A stretch of 64,000 nucleotides of DNA from Zygnema cylindricum. Taxonomy: Eukaryota > Streptophyta > Zygnematophyceae > Zygnematales > Zygnemataceae. A program made the translations under genes and the position numbers. Where the stretch lies: contig JBBHKE010001244.1 in assembly GCA_037447655.1 (NCBI GenBank), forward strand, positions 531,137 through 595,136. The letters are read 5' to 3'. The notes below the pieces were generated by a model. The model ran no database searches, had not been told where the DNA came from, and saw only the letters and a list, made by a program, of their open reading frames with translations. Shown one piece after another: positions 1-10,900 of the stretch (the stretch's first letter is position 1; each line of letters starts with the position of its first letter).

Positions 1-94
1 AACCGTCAGATCCACAATCCAACATGTATGTATGGAGAAAAGATGTTTTAAGAGACAAAAAAAACATTAATTCTAATTACGATTCACGGTTGTA
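1..94. repeat. MITE right end (family A), cut by window edge
   Basis: The segment carries the typical right half of the commonest small repeat in this window: CGTCAGATCCACAATCC, then a GGAGAAAAGATGTTTTAAG block, then a terminus reading TTACGATTCACGGTTGTA. Comparable sequence ends the elements at 2101-2307 and 42161-42380. The left end lies outside the window. It is non-coding. Confidence 0.6.
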
Positions 95-251
95 TTTGTT
101 GCCCATTACTAGTATTAGTGTGTAACTTTTTTGCTATGTTGTTATTTGCAATGGCTTACGACACTTAGACAAATAATAGAATAACTTGCAACTGAATTAG
201 TATTTTTAACAAATCGACAGTAATAGGGATGGGGAGTGTACATGGTGATAC

Positions 252-300
252 CTTATACACACTCCCTCCCTCCCTCCCTCCCTCCCTCCCTCCTCCCTCG
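252..300. repeat. (CCCT)n simple repeat
   Basis: About ten copies of the 4-mer CCCT in a row. No gene is visible in 95-773. Confidence 0.85.
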
Positions 301-530
301 GGAAGCCTTTGCAGCTCCATTTCCCTACTTAGTAGTGCGTATGACGTCAGGTAAGCCGACATCCAATGCGCCGGTGCAATTCTTTATTAGATGCAGGAAA
401 AACGCACGGAAAAGTGCACGAAATAAACGATTATTTGAATTGTACACGATGTGCCGATACTGAAGAGGGATGCAATGCAAATTGCACATGCCAGATTGGT
501 GCGCTGATAGGGAGGGAGGGAGGGAGGGTG

Positions 531-630
531 GGAGAGAGGGAGGGAGCTTGGGAGAGAGGGAGGGAGCTTGGGAGAGATGGAGGGAGCTTGGGAGAGATGG
601 AGGGAGCTTGGGAGAGAGGTAGGGAGGGAA
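531..630. repeat. 20-bp purine minisatellite, 5 units
   Basis: Five consecutive units of GGAGAGAGGGAGGGAGCTTG with one or two changes per unit (a T variant in units 3, 4 and 5). The + strand is almost wholly purine. Any reading frame through it is a repeat artefact. Confidence 0.9.
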
Positions 631-773
631 ACTTGTCGTAAAGCGTGAAATATTTAGTTCGAGTTCAGCCTTTGGGAAAGGTTTGAAAGTTGAAACGGAG
701 GGTTTAACCGTTCATATTTCTTATGAGTTTGTAGGGTGTAAACCCAACGTTGGTTATTTACTGTACAGTACAG

Positions 774-991
774 TACACCTTGAATCGTTATTATAGTATA
801 ATTTTTTTTAGCGGATAGGAATAATTACTGTTATTAACGTTGATTGAGAATTTGGAAATTTTCAAAGAAACTGTCTGCTCTAATTAGGAATTAGGGTTTT
901 TTAAATAGTATGGATAATTCTATCTGGGAATTTAAAAAAAAAAAAGGTACCTAAAATAGCGTTCAATACGCTAATAACGATTCACAGTGTA
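774..991. mobile_element. MITE with TA-CACC termini (218 bp)
   Basis: Left end reads TACACCTTGAATCGTTATTA and right end TAATAACGATTCACAGTGTA, so the termini are inverted and bounded by TA on both sides, consistent with a TA target duplication. There is no coding capacity. It lies directly against the next MITE, separated only by CAG. The length and TA target fit a Tc1/mariner-like non-autonomous element, but PIF/Harbinger-like is not excluded. Confidence 0.65.
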
Positions 992-994
992 CAG

Positions 995-1214
995 TACATC
1001 ATGTATCCTATTGGTGTTAATGTTTTTTTCGTCTCTTAAAACATCTTTTATCCGTACACACTTATCAGATTTCGGATCTGACGGTTGTGATTGAAAGGTA
1101 ACATTCTCAGCTTCCGAGTGGCGGTTTCAAATTGAAAATCCGACAATTGTGTACGGGGAAAAAATGTTTTACGTGGCGAAAAAACTATTAACACTAATAG
1201 CGATACACGTTGTA
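995..1214. mobile_element. MITE, family A (220 bp)
   Basis: Terminal inverted repeats (TIRs) of about 50 bp: GTGTTAATGTTTTTTTCGTC at the left mirrors GGCGAAAAAACTATTAACAC at the right, both next to CCGTACACA / TGTGTACGG blocks. The middle holds the family landmark GGATCTGACGGTTGTGATTG. The same layout occurs at 1218-2307 (nested), 30536-30747 and 42161-42380. It is non-coding. Confidence 0.75.
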
Positions 1215-1217
1215 CAG

Positions 1218-2307
1218 TACACCGTGTATCGCTATTACTAGTGTTGGGTATCGAGGACCACTTGCCGATATTCGATATGTACCGAATTTTAGGTATCCGA
1301 TAATCGATATATCGCCTCGATATATCGATTATCGAAATATCGCGATATTTAGCCGATATATCTCCGATATATCGTATCGACAATATATCGAGGCATTTTA
1401 AAAAAAAAAAAATGAAAATTTTCACGTCTCCAAAGTCACTTGCCTTCGGACAAGGTGACTGTAAAATCTTTGCCGAAAAGAAATACGGTTTTTTCCTAAA
1501 AGTTAGCAGAGTGAAGGAGATCTGTGAGGTACATTTGACGCGGTACACTTGCAAAGTACACGTACATAATACGCAAGTACGGATTTACATACGAAAATGG
1601 TCGGTTCTCAAATCTTTGACGGTTTTAGAGATTTGATCGTCAACTTACAAGGAACTACTCAAATCAAAACACGTATGTAAAAACTTGTTTACAGAAGATA
1701 CGCGATGTTAATCGAGGCCTCTGTAATACAGAAAGTTTGCTGTCCGTACTATTACAAAGACCTTCTCATGTAACCATACCCCAAATAAGTAATCATATGA
1801 ATTACAAAATTTGTACTTTTTTGTCGGTTACATTTTGCGGCGTCTACCTTTAAGGCACGGAACGAAAATCACGTCGTACAAGGCGTATCAGACAATTTGT
1901 TTTTTTCGCTAAAATAACATATTATATTAAAATATAAAATATTAAATTTGAAAAAATACTATATATCGCGATATATATCGCGATGATTTATGTTGGTCTC
2001 GGTACGATATATCGAAGAGTTTGCTCAATCGATATTCAATACATCGAATATCGAGATTATCGCGATATGAATTTACCCGATACCCAACACTAGCTATTAC
2101 TGCTAGTCTGCTACTATTTTTTCCGCCAAATAAACCGTCATTTCTCTGTACACTCTTGTCCGATATTCAGAAGGAGACCGCCAAAAGGAAGGTGAGAATC
2201 TTGGATTTCAATCGCGACCGCCAGATCCAAAGCCAACAAGCGTGTACGGAGAAAAGATGTTTAAAGTGGCAAAAAAAACATTAACACTAACAGCAATACA
2301 CGGTGTA
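1218..2307. mobile_element. MITE, family A, split by a hAT insertion
   Basis: The left 21 bp (TACACCGTGTATCGCTATTA) and the right part 2101-2307 (ending AATACACGGTGTA) form one family A MITE of about 228 bp once the 854-bp element at 1239-2092 and one copy of its 8-bp target duplication are removed. The inner part is inverted relative to the neighbour at 995-1214. Confidence 0.75.
1239..2092. mobile_element. Non-autonomous hAT-type element, 854 bp, nested
   Basis: Begins TAGTGTTGGGTATCG and ends CGATACCCAACACTA, a perfect 15-bp TIR. It is flanked by identical 8-bp direct repeats GCTATTAC at 1231-1238 and 2093-2100, which is the hAT superfamily target-site length; TAGTG-type termini are also typical of hAT. 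Both subterminal regions are packed with CGATA/TATCG motifs (about 1260-1390 and 1965-2075), probable transposase-binding repeats. No transposase is encoded. Relatives lie at 22398-23268 and 29056-29707. Confidence 0.9.
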
Positions 2308-2365
2308 CTGTACTATTTAGAACTGGAAACGACAAAGGTACAGTATTGTAAGCTTTGCATCATAA

Positions 2366-2722
2366 GCGCACGCCGCTGGACGAAATTTTCAGCAAACTGA
2401 CACAGCGTAGGATGAGTTGTGTTATGGGCTTTTCATGTGATCTTCTTAGATCGTTTCTTTGATCAGCGACCGTCCGATCGTCCAAATCTGACGGTTTAAA
2501 TAAAAAATACCTTAAAACTCACATAAGTTATTTTTTTTGTCCGATTTTTTTTCATAATTTAGACATGACGTTTAATTCTCTATCGATCGATGTGCAACTC
2601 AACCCTGTTACTATTTTTTTTCATTTTGCGACCAATACAATATGGGTCTTAAGGCTATACTGTATGTTTTGCATACAATAAGCATATTGTATGGGCCTAC
2701 TTTCACCTACTTTTGAACTATG
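2366..2722. repeat. Dispersed repeat, copy 1
   Basis: Shares roughly 320 bp at high identity with 3795-3841 plus 3978-4288, in the same orientation. Landmarks are GATCAGCGACCGTCCGATCG, CTCTATCGATCGATGTGCAA and a TATTGTATGTTTTGCATACAATA-like palindrome near the end. It is non-coding and its class is unknown. Confidence 0.8.
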
Positions 2723-2987
2723 CTTTGCATTGTTTGCAACCTTTAAACTGCTTCTATGTTACAGTCAAACTTGGATTGACGGGTGGCGCGGTAACGCGAG
2801 GCACGCATGTAACGCAGGGGCGTACATGTCTTTTGCACTGTTTGTTTCTATGTGGAAGTTCTGGGCTTGGTATTTCGTCAGCGCTTCGCTGGACTTGCTC
2901 GTTTCTATGTCTCAGTTTCACGACTTTGCTGATTTCACCTGAGAAGCCGGTTATTCCGTGATACAATGTTTGTCTGTACAGCCCAGT

Positions 2988-3017
2988 ACAGTACAGTACA
3001 GTACAGTACAGTACTGT
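2988..3017. repeat. (AGTAC)n microsatellite
   Basis: Six copies of the self-complementary-prone pentamer AGTAC ending in ACTGTAG. Similar runs occur at 30064-30107 and 42595-42631, and the same motif often flanks the TA-bounded MITEs. Confidence 0.85.
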
Positions 3018-3573
3018 AGTGGGATAAATGGCCGGTTTTTAGAAAGTCATCGTTGCTCTTAGAATCGTACCATGTTTTTTTTTTATGTTTGTAGGAATTG
3101 TGTACCTTTTTGTACTTGCTGCCGTGAGCGATCTCGCGAAGGCGTGCTGCCGAAGAGTGTTTCCCATCCACAATGTCCTTTCAGTTGTTTCAGTTGAATA
3201 GCAGGGACGGCGGTACGGTACATTCGTACATTGTACACTTCATTCAACCGGTGGTACATAGGCAAACCGGAAAATATCAAAATTATCTGTACGACAAATT
3301 ACAGAAATGTACTATTTGCGATTATGCGTACTTTATTAGTCTGGTCAAAATACAAATTTTTGGCACAAAAGTTGCCAGCCGAATTCTGGTTAGTGGTTAC
3401 CACGGTTCATCGGTCCGCCAAAATTCACCAGAATTTTTAACATTTTTTCTTTTTTGAGAAGCGCTGACTGTGCTTCTCTAAACCGAAACGGGCGGCACAT
3501 AGAAAGGCCCCCAAAAACCTGTAAACTGCGTGACAGATGGTACAGCAGTGCCACGGTGGCGCGGCTTCTTCAG

Positions 3574-3626
3574 TACACCGTGAATCGCTATTAGCGTGTT
3601 GGTCGCTAATTGAGGTACCCTGTTTT
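3574..3626. repeat. MITE left-end fragment (family A)
   Basis: Begins TACACCGTGAATCGCTATTA and then diverges; no matching right end is visible before 3795. It appears to be a truncated copy. Confidence 0.45.
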
Positions 3627-3794
3627 TTTGGGCAAATTCTCAAATAGAATTAGACATTCTAAATGTTCCTACACGTTATTTGAGGTGTTCCATAAAACTT
3701 GGCACTAAACTCGCGTAGAGTAGGCATATTGTATGGGTGTGAGTTGCGGACACTCCTCTACGATCGTACGAATATGACGTATGATCATAGTACA

Positions 3795-4288
3795 GCGCAC
3801 GCCACCTGACGAAATTTTTTAGCGAACTGACGCGGCGTAGGATGACATTCCGCCGGAAAAAAAACCCGGAAAAAAAAAAAAAAAAACGCGGACGGGCAAC
3901 CTGGTTGGTCAATTTGAGGCTTTATTTAGCATGGCCTTCAAAATTGCAGACGCTAATATGACAAATTGTCCTATCGTAAGTTGTGTTATGGGCTTTTCAT
4001 GTGAACTTCTTAAGATCGCTACTTTGATCAGCGACCGTCCGATCGTACAAATCTAACGGTTGAAAGAAAAAACACCTCAAAATTCACAGAAAATATATTT
4101 TTTGTCCGAATTTTTTTCGAAATTTAGACATGCCGTTTAATTCTCTATCGATCGATGTGCAACTTAACCCTCTTAACCTTTTTTTTCATTTTTCGACCAA
4201 TACAATATGGGTCTTAAGGGCATATTGTATGTTTTGCATACAATAGGCATACTGTATGGGCCTACTTTCACCTACTTTTGAACTATGA
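3795..4288. repeat. Dispersed repeat, copy 2, with a ~135-bp insertion
   Basis: 3795-3841 and 3978-4288 match 2366-2722 in order. The intervening 3842-3977 is unmatched and A-rich (a run of 18 A residues near 3867). A palindrome TATTGTATG...CATACAATA lies at 4223-4247. Confidence 0.75.
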
Positions 4289-4296
4289 GCTAAACT

Positions 4297-4570
4297 TAAG
4301 CCCGTAGTTCGTAGTCAATTCGTACAGTTCAATACAGTACAGCAAGGGTATCGAACAAGCCCCCATACAAGTGTGGGACCTTCGGCACCTCGCGGCACCT
4401 CGCGCCGACATTCGGGACCTCTTGGGATCGGGTACGAGAAATAGGGTTTTGGGCCCGAAATCCGGGTCCGCCGGATCTGCGCTAAAAAACAAAAAAAAAT
4501 CTCTAAGTTTGAAGTACATAGAGACGCACCCTAAGCCCGTAGTTCGTACTCAATTCGTACAGTACAGTAC
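4297..4570. repeat. ~35-bp direct repeat flanking a GC-rich dispersed repeat
   Basis: TAAGCCCGTAGTTCGTA followed by TCAATTCGTACAGT occurs at 4297-4330 and again at 4530-4563. Between them, 4385-4530 carries a GC-rich repeat ending in GAAGTACATAGAGACGCACC; the same sequence is found inverted at 41081-41165. There is no coding signal. Confidence 0.7.
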
Positions 4571-4851
4571 TACACTGAACTGTTCTACACTGAACTGTTC
4601 TACTTGTGTTCATGCACACTAATAAACGATTTAGTGGTAGAGAAAAGTACAGTAGTACATTGTACTTCTGACATTCTGATTGAAAAACCTGTTGAGATTC
4701 TGTACGGATTATTATGGCAAAGACAAACGGTGATGTAGATGTTTTACGAAAAGTGATGTCTCATCGGACCGCCTGCTTCACTTTGACTAATGCCAAAGGC
4801 ATCGTTCTTTACCTCCTAAGGCGATCTTGTAAGTAGGACTGGAGCAGCACA

Positions 4852-4882
4852 TTAGGGTTTCAGCATTTGGAGGTTAGGGTTT
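4852..4882 (+). promoter_or_regulatory. Two telo-box motifs at the beta'-COP 5' end
   Basis: TTAGGGTTT occurs twice (4852-4860 and 4874-4882), 39 to 69 bp before the initiator ATG. Telo-boxes (AAACCCTAA in either orientation) are known near start sites of many plant housekeeping and translation-related genes. The transcription start is not marked by any obvious TATA box, so whether these lie in promoter or 5' UTR is unknown. Confidence 0.5.
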
Positions 4883-4920
4883 CCTCTTGAAGGCATTGGT
4901 ATCCGAAAGAATCTGGCGCC

Positions 4921-7900
4921 ATGGTAAAGTAGCCCTGTTCTCTCGTCTTTGAATATTTCATTTTTTTATTTTCTGTGTCATGTACATTCATGTTCTATGT
5001 ATGGCAAAGATCTATTCAATGTTCCTCCTTTCAATATCATTCCATAACTCAGGGATGTTTTACATATTTTGTGAATGCAAATGTAATCTCTCATTTTCCA
5101 ACCGTAAAATTATTTGATCCACGTGTTATTGTCAAAAAACAGATTATGTTCGGATCTGATTAACATAAAATCGGTTTTAGTTGCAAATGAACGTCTGACG
5201 TGATTTTAACGACAGCAGATTGATTAAGAAGAAACTTAGTTTTAATGCTTAGAAGCTTGAAACTGGACAAATATTGTCCTACCAGTTCCTGCCATGTCTT
5301 TTGACTTTATTGCTGGTGCTGTGGTGGTGGTTTGCAGCCTTTGAGACTTGAGATCAAGGTTAGTTTCCCGATCCTTTCAAATGTTTTCGAAAAGCTCATT
5401 CTTTAAATTGCGCTCTTATCGACTCTCTCCTCTCGATGTTTATATCTGTTCATATCTTTGCTGTTAAAACCAACAAAGCGACACATTGCCCATCGCTATT
5501 AGAACATTTTCCGGCAGTAGAACGTCGTTAACTTTATTTATAACTGTTGGATTTTTCTTTTTAATGCTGCAGTCGGAAGGTAAGACTCTTACCTTTCGAC
5601 TGCTTGCTTCAAAAATAAAATCTATCGGTTGAAAATAAAGGTAAAGACGTTTTAGTGCCAGGAAAGTGGTTAACACTAGTAGCGATGGGCAGCGTAGTTA
5701 ATCTTCTGCTTTTTCAGTCTTTCTGTTTTGATATCAGTCTGTTAGGTTATATATTTTTTCGCAATGTAGGTCCCCTATTTTTGCTTTCCAAACTGATACC
5801 GTGCATTTCTTGGTCAATGCTGGTCAACGGTAGTCTGATTTAAGTTCCTTATCTCAATGGTACACATAGAACGGGTTGCCCTCTCACTTATGGCCATCAA
5901 AGTAAAGCTTGATTTTTGTCTCTGCTTTTGCTTTGTTTCTTGCTGATCTTCTTACTCTTCATAACTTTTAGGGAAATTATACAGACGCTATTACTGCCAA
6001 TACTGGCCAATAATCCCCATAATCGTACAAAGAAAGTGCGTTTTTTTATGAAGGCGTACAGTTTTTCTGCACAAACTCTATGATAACTGTGCCAGTACAT
6101 ATGATTCCCCTATTAGTTTTTGCAACTCAGAGCACAATATTCTTTTCAAGTGGTGGTCAAACTGATTCTTAAAGCCGATTTACATGGTTTGTCACACTGG
6201 TTCTCAAACTTGATCTCACATGGTTGGTCACACTGATTCTTACATGGTTAAACTAATTGTCACATATTTCTATGCTGGTGTTTGACAGCGCAAGCTTGCT
6301 CAACGGTCAGATCGAGTAAAATGTGTTGATCTGCATCCAACTGAACCATGGTACTTTTTTTTTTGCCCTTAAGGGAGGGGGATAATTTGCTTTGTTTACC
6401 TGATGAACAAAGTAAACAATTGTCGATAAATACAGTCAGATTGAGTAGAATGTGTCGATCTGCATCCATTCGAACCATTGTACTTGTTTCATTTCCACAG
6501 AGGAGGGAGAGGGATGATTTGCTTTTGGTTAGTTGATGAACAAAGTAAACAATAATCGATAGATATGCCCTTCCTTCTTATTATTCTGATACGGGTTAGT
6601 TTTTCTCATTTCGTGATCACATTCGGCATTGTTAACTGCCAGTTTTGTGAGCATTCACTTGGTGTCATTCATGTAAAACCACTTTCATGGTTGGGGCAAA
6701 ATTTCATATGTTGTTGGTGACAACATTACGTAGATGTCCCTCTATTGAGATCCCTAGGTCCTCTTGTATTGTAAGCTTGTCTTTTTTTCTCCAAGGCAAT
6801 GGGAAAACCACTACCTGTATGGAAGAAGTCATCTGATATGTCATCTTAGTACCATACCATATCTCTTGTCTGTTTTAGAATGAGAGAGCTGTCTGTTTCT
6901 TTTTATTCTTTTGAGCAAGTTTCTGTATTGACTTGTAAACTGAATAAAACCTTTTGTATTTGACTTGCCAGGATTCTTGCCACTTTGTACAAAGGCAGTG
7001 TGTACATATGGAATCATGTGACACAGGTGAGAACCACTTCTTTTTTATTATTACTCGTAGCTATTGCTTTCGAAAGCCTCTGGATTTAGTGACTTCGTAG
7101 TATTAATAAATCTCATATACGTCTTAAAACAACTGTTTTTTATAAAAGACAAATACTTCATTTTGGTGGGAAATGCTGATGACAGCCGTGTAAAAAAGCG
7201 TTTTGGAGCATTCCCTATCTGTGCATTATTTAGCTCAAAAGAAGAGAGAAGGCGAGAGAGGGGGGAGGGGGGGGGAGGGAGAGGGAAGGGGAGGGGGGAG
7301 GGGGGAGGGGGGAGGGGGGGGAGGGGGGGGGAGGGGAGGGGGGAAGGGGGAGGAAGGGGATAGTTCCCGTTTCATATGCATTGACCTATTATTCACAGTT
7401 CTTCACGTCACACATTGGTGTAGATTCTGGATACAACAGGACCTGAAAACATTTCACTTTACAATAGAATAATTTAGGAGATTCTCTTTTTTTTCGTCAT
7501 ATTATCTATTGATGGTCAACTCGGAAAGACATGGTCATCTTAGAAACAAGAATTCTTATCAGTGATAGGCTGAAATAAATCTCAGGGATTTTGCAAAAAC
7601 CACCTTTATAGGAACTCAAATTTCGAATGCCAGTTTTTATCCAGCTGTAGTCTCATTTATTGACTATATTACGGAAGGAAATTTGAATGTTGGAAGATAA
7701 ATTGAGGAATTCGAGATGAAACGAAGCAGGTGTTGACCTAATGCTTTCGCGTAATTTCTATGGCTGCTTCACAATGGTGGTAGAATTTTCTGTTGGGTTT
7801 GCTGGATAGACTAAAACTTTTAGAAATTTAAACTCTTTTATAGATTTGTAACACTTTTGATATTGTAGCCCTGAGGAATCCCGTTTTTTTTTTTTCTGGC

Positions 7901-10900
7901 TTATTTTGGGAAACCTGGTATGTCTAGTATTTTAGTATTCTTTCATCTTCCTGATAGCCTTAAGACACTGCTTCGATTTCAAAAAGACTTGGAAAAAACT
8001 GTAATATTGGGTTATATCCGCATAATTTTTTCTATTTCTTGAATTTTGTGTTTATTTTATTTGGATACAACCTACTTTCCTTGGAGGAGAGTGGACCTGT
8101 AGTGCTTTGACCCATGTACCTTGAATTGAAGGTTTTGTTTTGAAGTAATTTTTTAACCCCTCTCTTATTTTCCGGGCAGGCATTGGTGAAATCTTTCGAG
8201 ATGACCGAGCTTCCAGGTCAGTTCACTTGCACATATCTTTTTTTCTGACAGGAGTGTAGGCATAGTATAACGTCAGGGCTTCTTTTTTTCGTTTTTTTGC
8301 TTTTTTCCTTTCTCTCTTTCATATATCTCTCTTTCTGTCTTTTGACCTCGCCATAGTATAAACTTAGGGTTTCTTTTTACCTTCTTTTCTCACACAGACC
8401 TCTCTTTGTGCCTGCGAGCCATATTGTAAAGCAGGACTTCTTTTTTTCCTTTAATACCTTCGTTTCTTGCGTATCCCTTTGTTTTGCCACAGGAGTCTTT
8501 TGACCTTCTCTTCATGGTGTAAACTTAGGGCTTCTTTTTACCTTTTTTTGCCTGGCAGCCATGGCTTGTGTTTTTCTGCCTAATTCTGATTCTATTTGGC
8601 TTCTTTGGTTGTGAATTAAAAGCTTTTTGGTTGAGTAGGGTTTTTGAGGGTTTTTAATTGCTGTTCCTATTGAATTGACCCACTTTAACTGCTTACTTTT
8701 CTGCAGTACGCTCTGCAAAATTTATTGCGCGAAAACAATGGGTTGTGGCTGGTGCGGACGACATGTTTATCCGAGTCTACAATTACAATACTATGGATAA
8801 AGTCAAGTCTTTTGAGGCACATACAGATTACATTCGATGTGTGGCCGTTCATCCAACATTGCCATACGTTCTCTCATCCTCAGACGATATGTTAATCAAG
8901 CTTTGGGATTGGGATAAAGGATGGACTTGCACTCAAATATTCGAAGGACACTCTCATTATGTCATGCAAGTTGCTTTCAATCCTAAGGACACTAATACTT
9001 TTGGCAGTGCATCATTGGACCGGACTGTCAAGGTATTCCTGAGCACCTTTTTGGAACACTGAATAGGATTGGTTCTTCTTTACTGAAACTCATTTTGAGC
9101 TGTTTTTATAACTACGAATACAAGTGTCAATGCACTTGTAATTTCAACTATGTTTAACTGGGAAGGTTTTAATAAGCTTTGGCAAAAGACAAAGTATGAT
9201 CATAGCTGTACTTGTTCTGTTTCCATGACAAAGATTATGTTCTGAATTCTATCTCCTGCTTCAAGATCCATATGATTGTTCCCTTAGTCATTTTTCTAAG
9301 TACAAGTAACGGTCTGAAATTCCTGTTGCAGATTTGGAGTTTGGGTTCACCTGACCCGAACTTCACTCTTGAAGGACATCTGAAAGGTGTCAACTGTCTT
9401 GATTACTTTACCGGGGGTGATCGTCCTTATCTCCTCACAGGCTCAGATGACCAGCTTATCAAGGTTTTTCTCAGTCCTTTCATGTCTCCACAAACTAATG
9501 AGCAAGTCAAAGCCCATATTTGTCTGATTTCTGCAGGAGACACTCAAATTATGTTCATTGATGTCCTGGCATGGAACTGGCCGGAAATGGGCTCTATTTT
9601 TAGGGTTTGTAATCTCTGTCTCTGGTGGACAGAGATTTTACAAACCTTAAAAGTTGGAATGGATTTCAATAACACCTGAGGTTACTGTGTGCGGCGTGAA
9701 GTCAGTTAGGTCTTGGTAACCAAAGGGTACGTGGTTATTGATTTTTCTGTCCGTGTAATAATTGTGGCCAGGAAGTCGATGCTTAATTCCTGTTTTCCTG
9801 AGAGATATGCTATTCTATGCTGGAATAAGGCATCAGTGTTAGGGGGAAATATCTGAGCGTTTTAGTCTGTTTTTGAACAATGAATTTGAATCTGCCATCA
9901 CATCTAGTTCTGATCATTATTTCTGAATTTGAACTTCCAATCCGAATGTGGACCTTGCCTCTGAATTTGGACATTGAATTTGAATCAAAAATCGACATTT
10001 TATTTCATGCTTTTCTCCAAATCTAAGTGTGGCAAAAATATTTTAGACATCGATAGGCAAAGTGTGCCATTCTACAAATTCGTGGATTTATATCCATTTA
10101 TTGTATTAGTCTTGGTGCACTATTATTAACTCACGACTTTTTTCTTTACATGTCCGAGTCTAGGTATGGGATTACCAGACGAAAAGCTGTGTTCAAACCT
10201 TGGAGGGCCACACTCACAATGTCTCTGCAGTTTGTTTCCATCCTGAGTTACCGATCATCATCTCAGGATCGGAAGATGGGACTGTTCGCATTTGGCACTC
10301 TACAACATACAGGTGACGTGATGTTTTTTTTGTTCCATGTTCTAAAACGCTATAGCGAAGGTTACCCAACTTTTGCATTTTTCTTGGACCAGCTTGGTTT
10401 GGCAGTTTGTATGCTTATTTATTCAACATTGTTTCTTATTGAAGCTTTTCAATTGATCCCTCTTTTTTTTGGAACAGGCTGGAGAATACCCTTAACTATG
10501 GTTTGGAGCGCGTGTGGACTGTCGCTTACATGAAGGGATCCAACAGGTAGGCGTTTGGAACCTGACCTAGAAAAGGCACGTGTAATTTATGTTAATGATT
10601 GCTTTCTTAGCAATAGTTTTCATCTTGGGTTTCCTGTAAAACAAGAGGAAAACTGCATAATGATGGATTGAAGTGGTGTTTTTTTCTGTTTATTCTTACA
10701 TGTCTGAGCATGACTTGCATGTTGTTGTGTATCTTTGTTGTAATTTCATCATTGTTTACTTTTGGGTTGGAGACAAGGTCCATAATGGCTGAATTGCACT
10801 CCTGTACTCGTTTCCTCTGCTATTACCAGAATTGCTATCGGATATGATGAGGGAACCATTATGATCAAAATTGGAAGGGAAGAACCGGTTGCCAGTATGG

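Noticed and set aside
7064..7472. Gly/Arg/Glu-rich small proteins
   Set aside because: Lie in a beta'-COP intron within a G-rich simple repeat.
9464..9679. Extension of beta'-COP exon 7 past 9463
   Set aside because: The conserved protein continues as VWDYQ from 10164; 9464 starts a GT donor and the read-through residues do not match the family.
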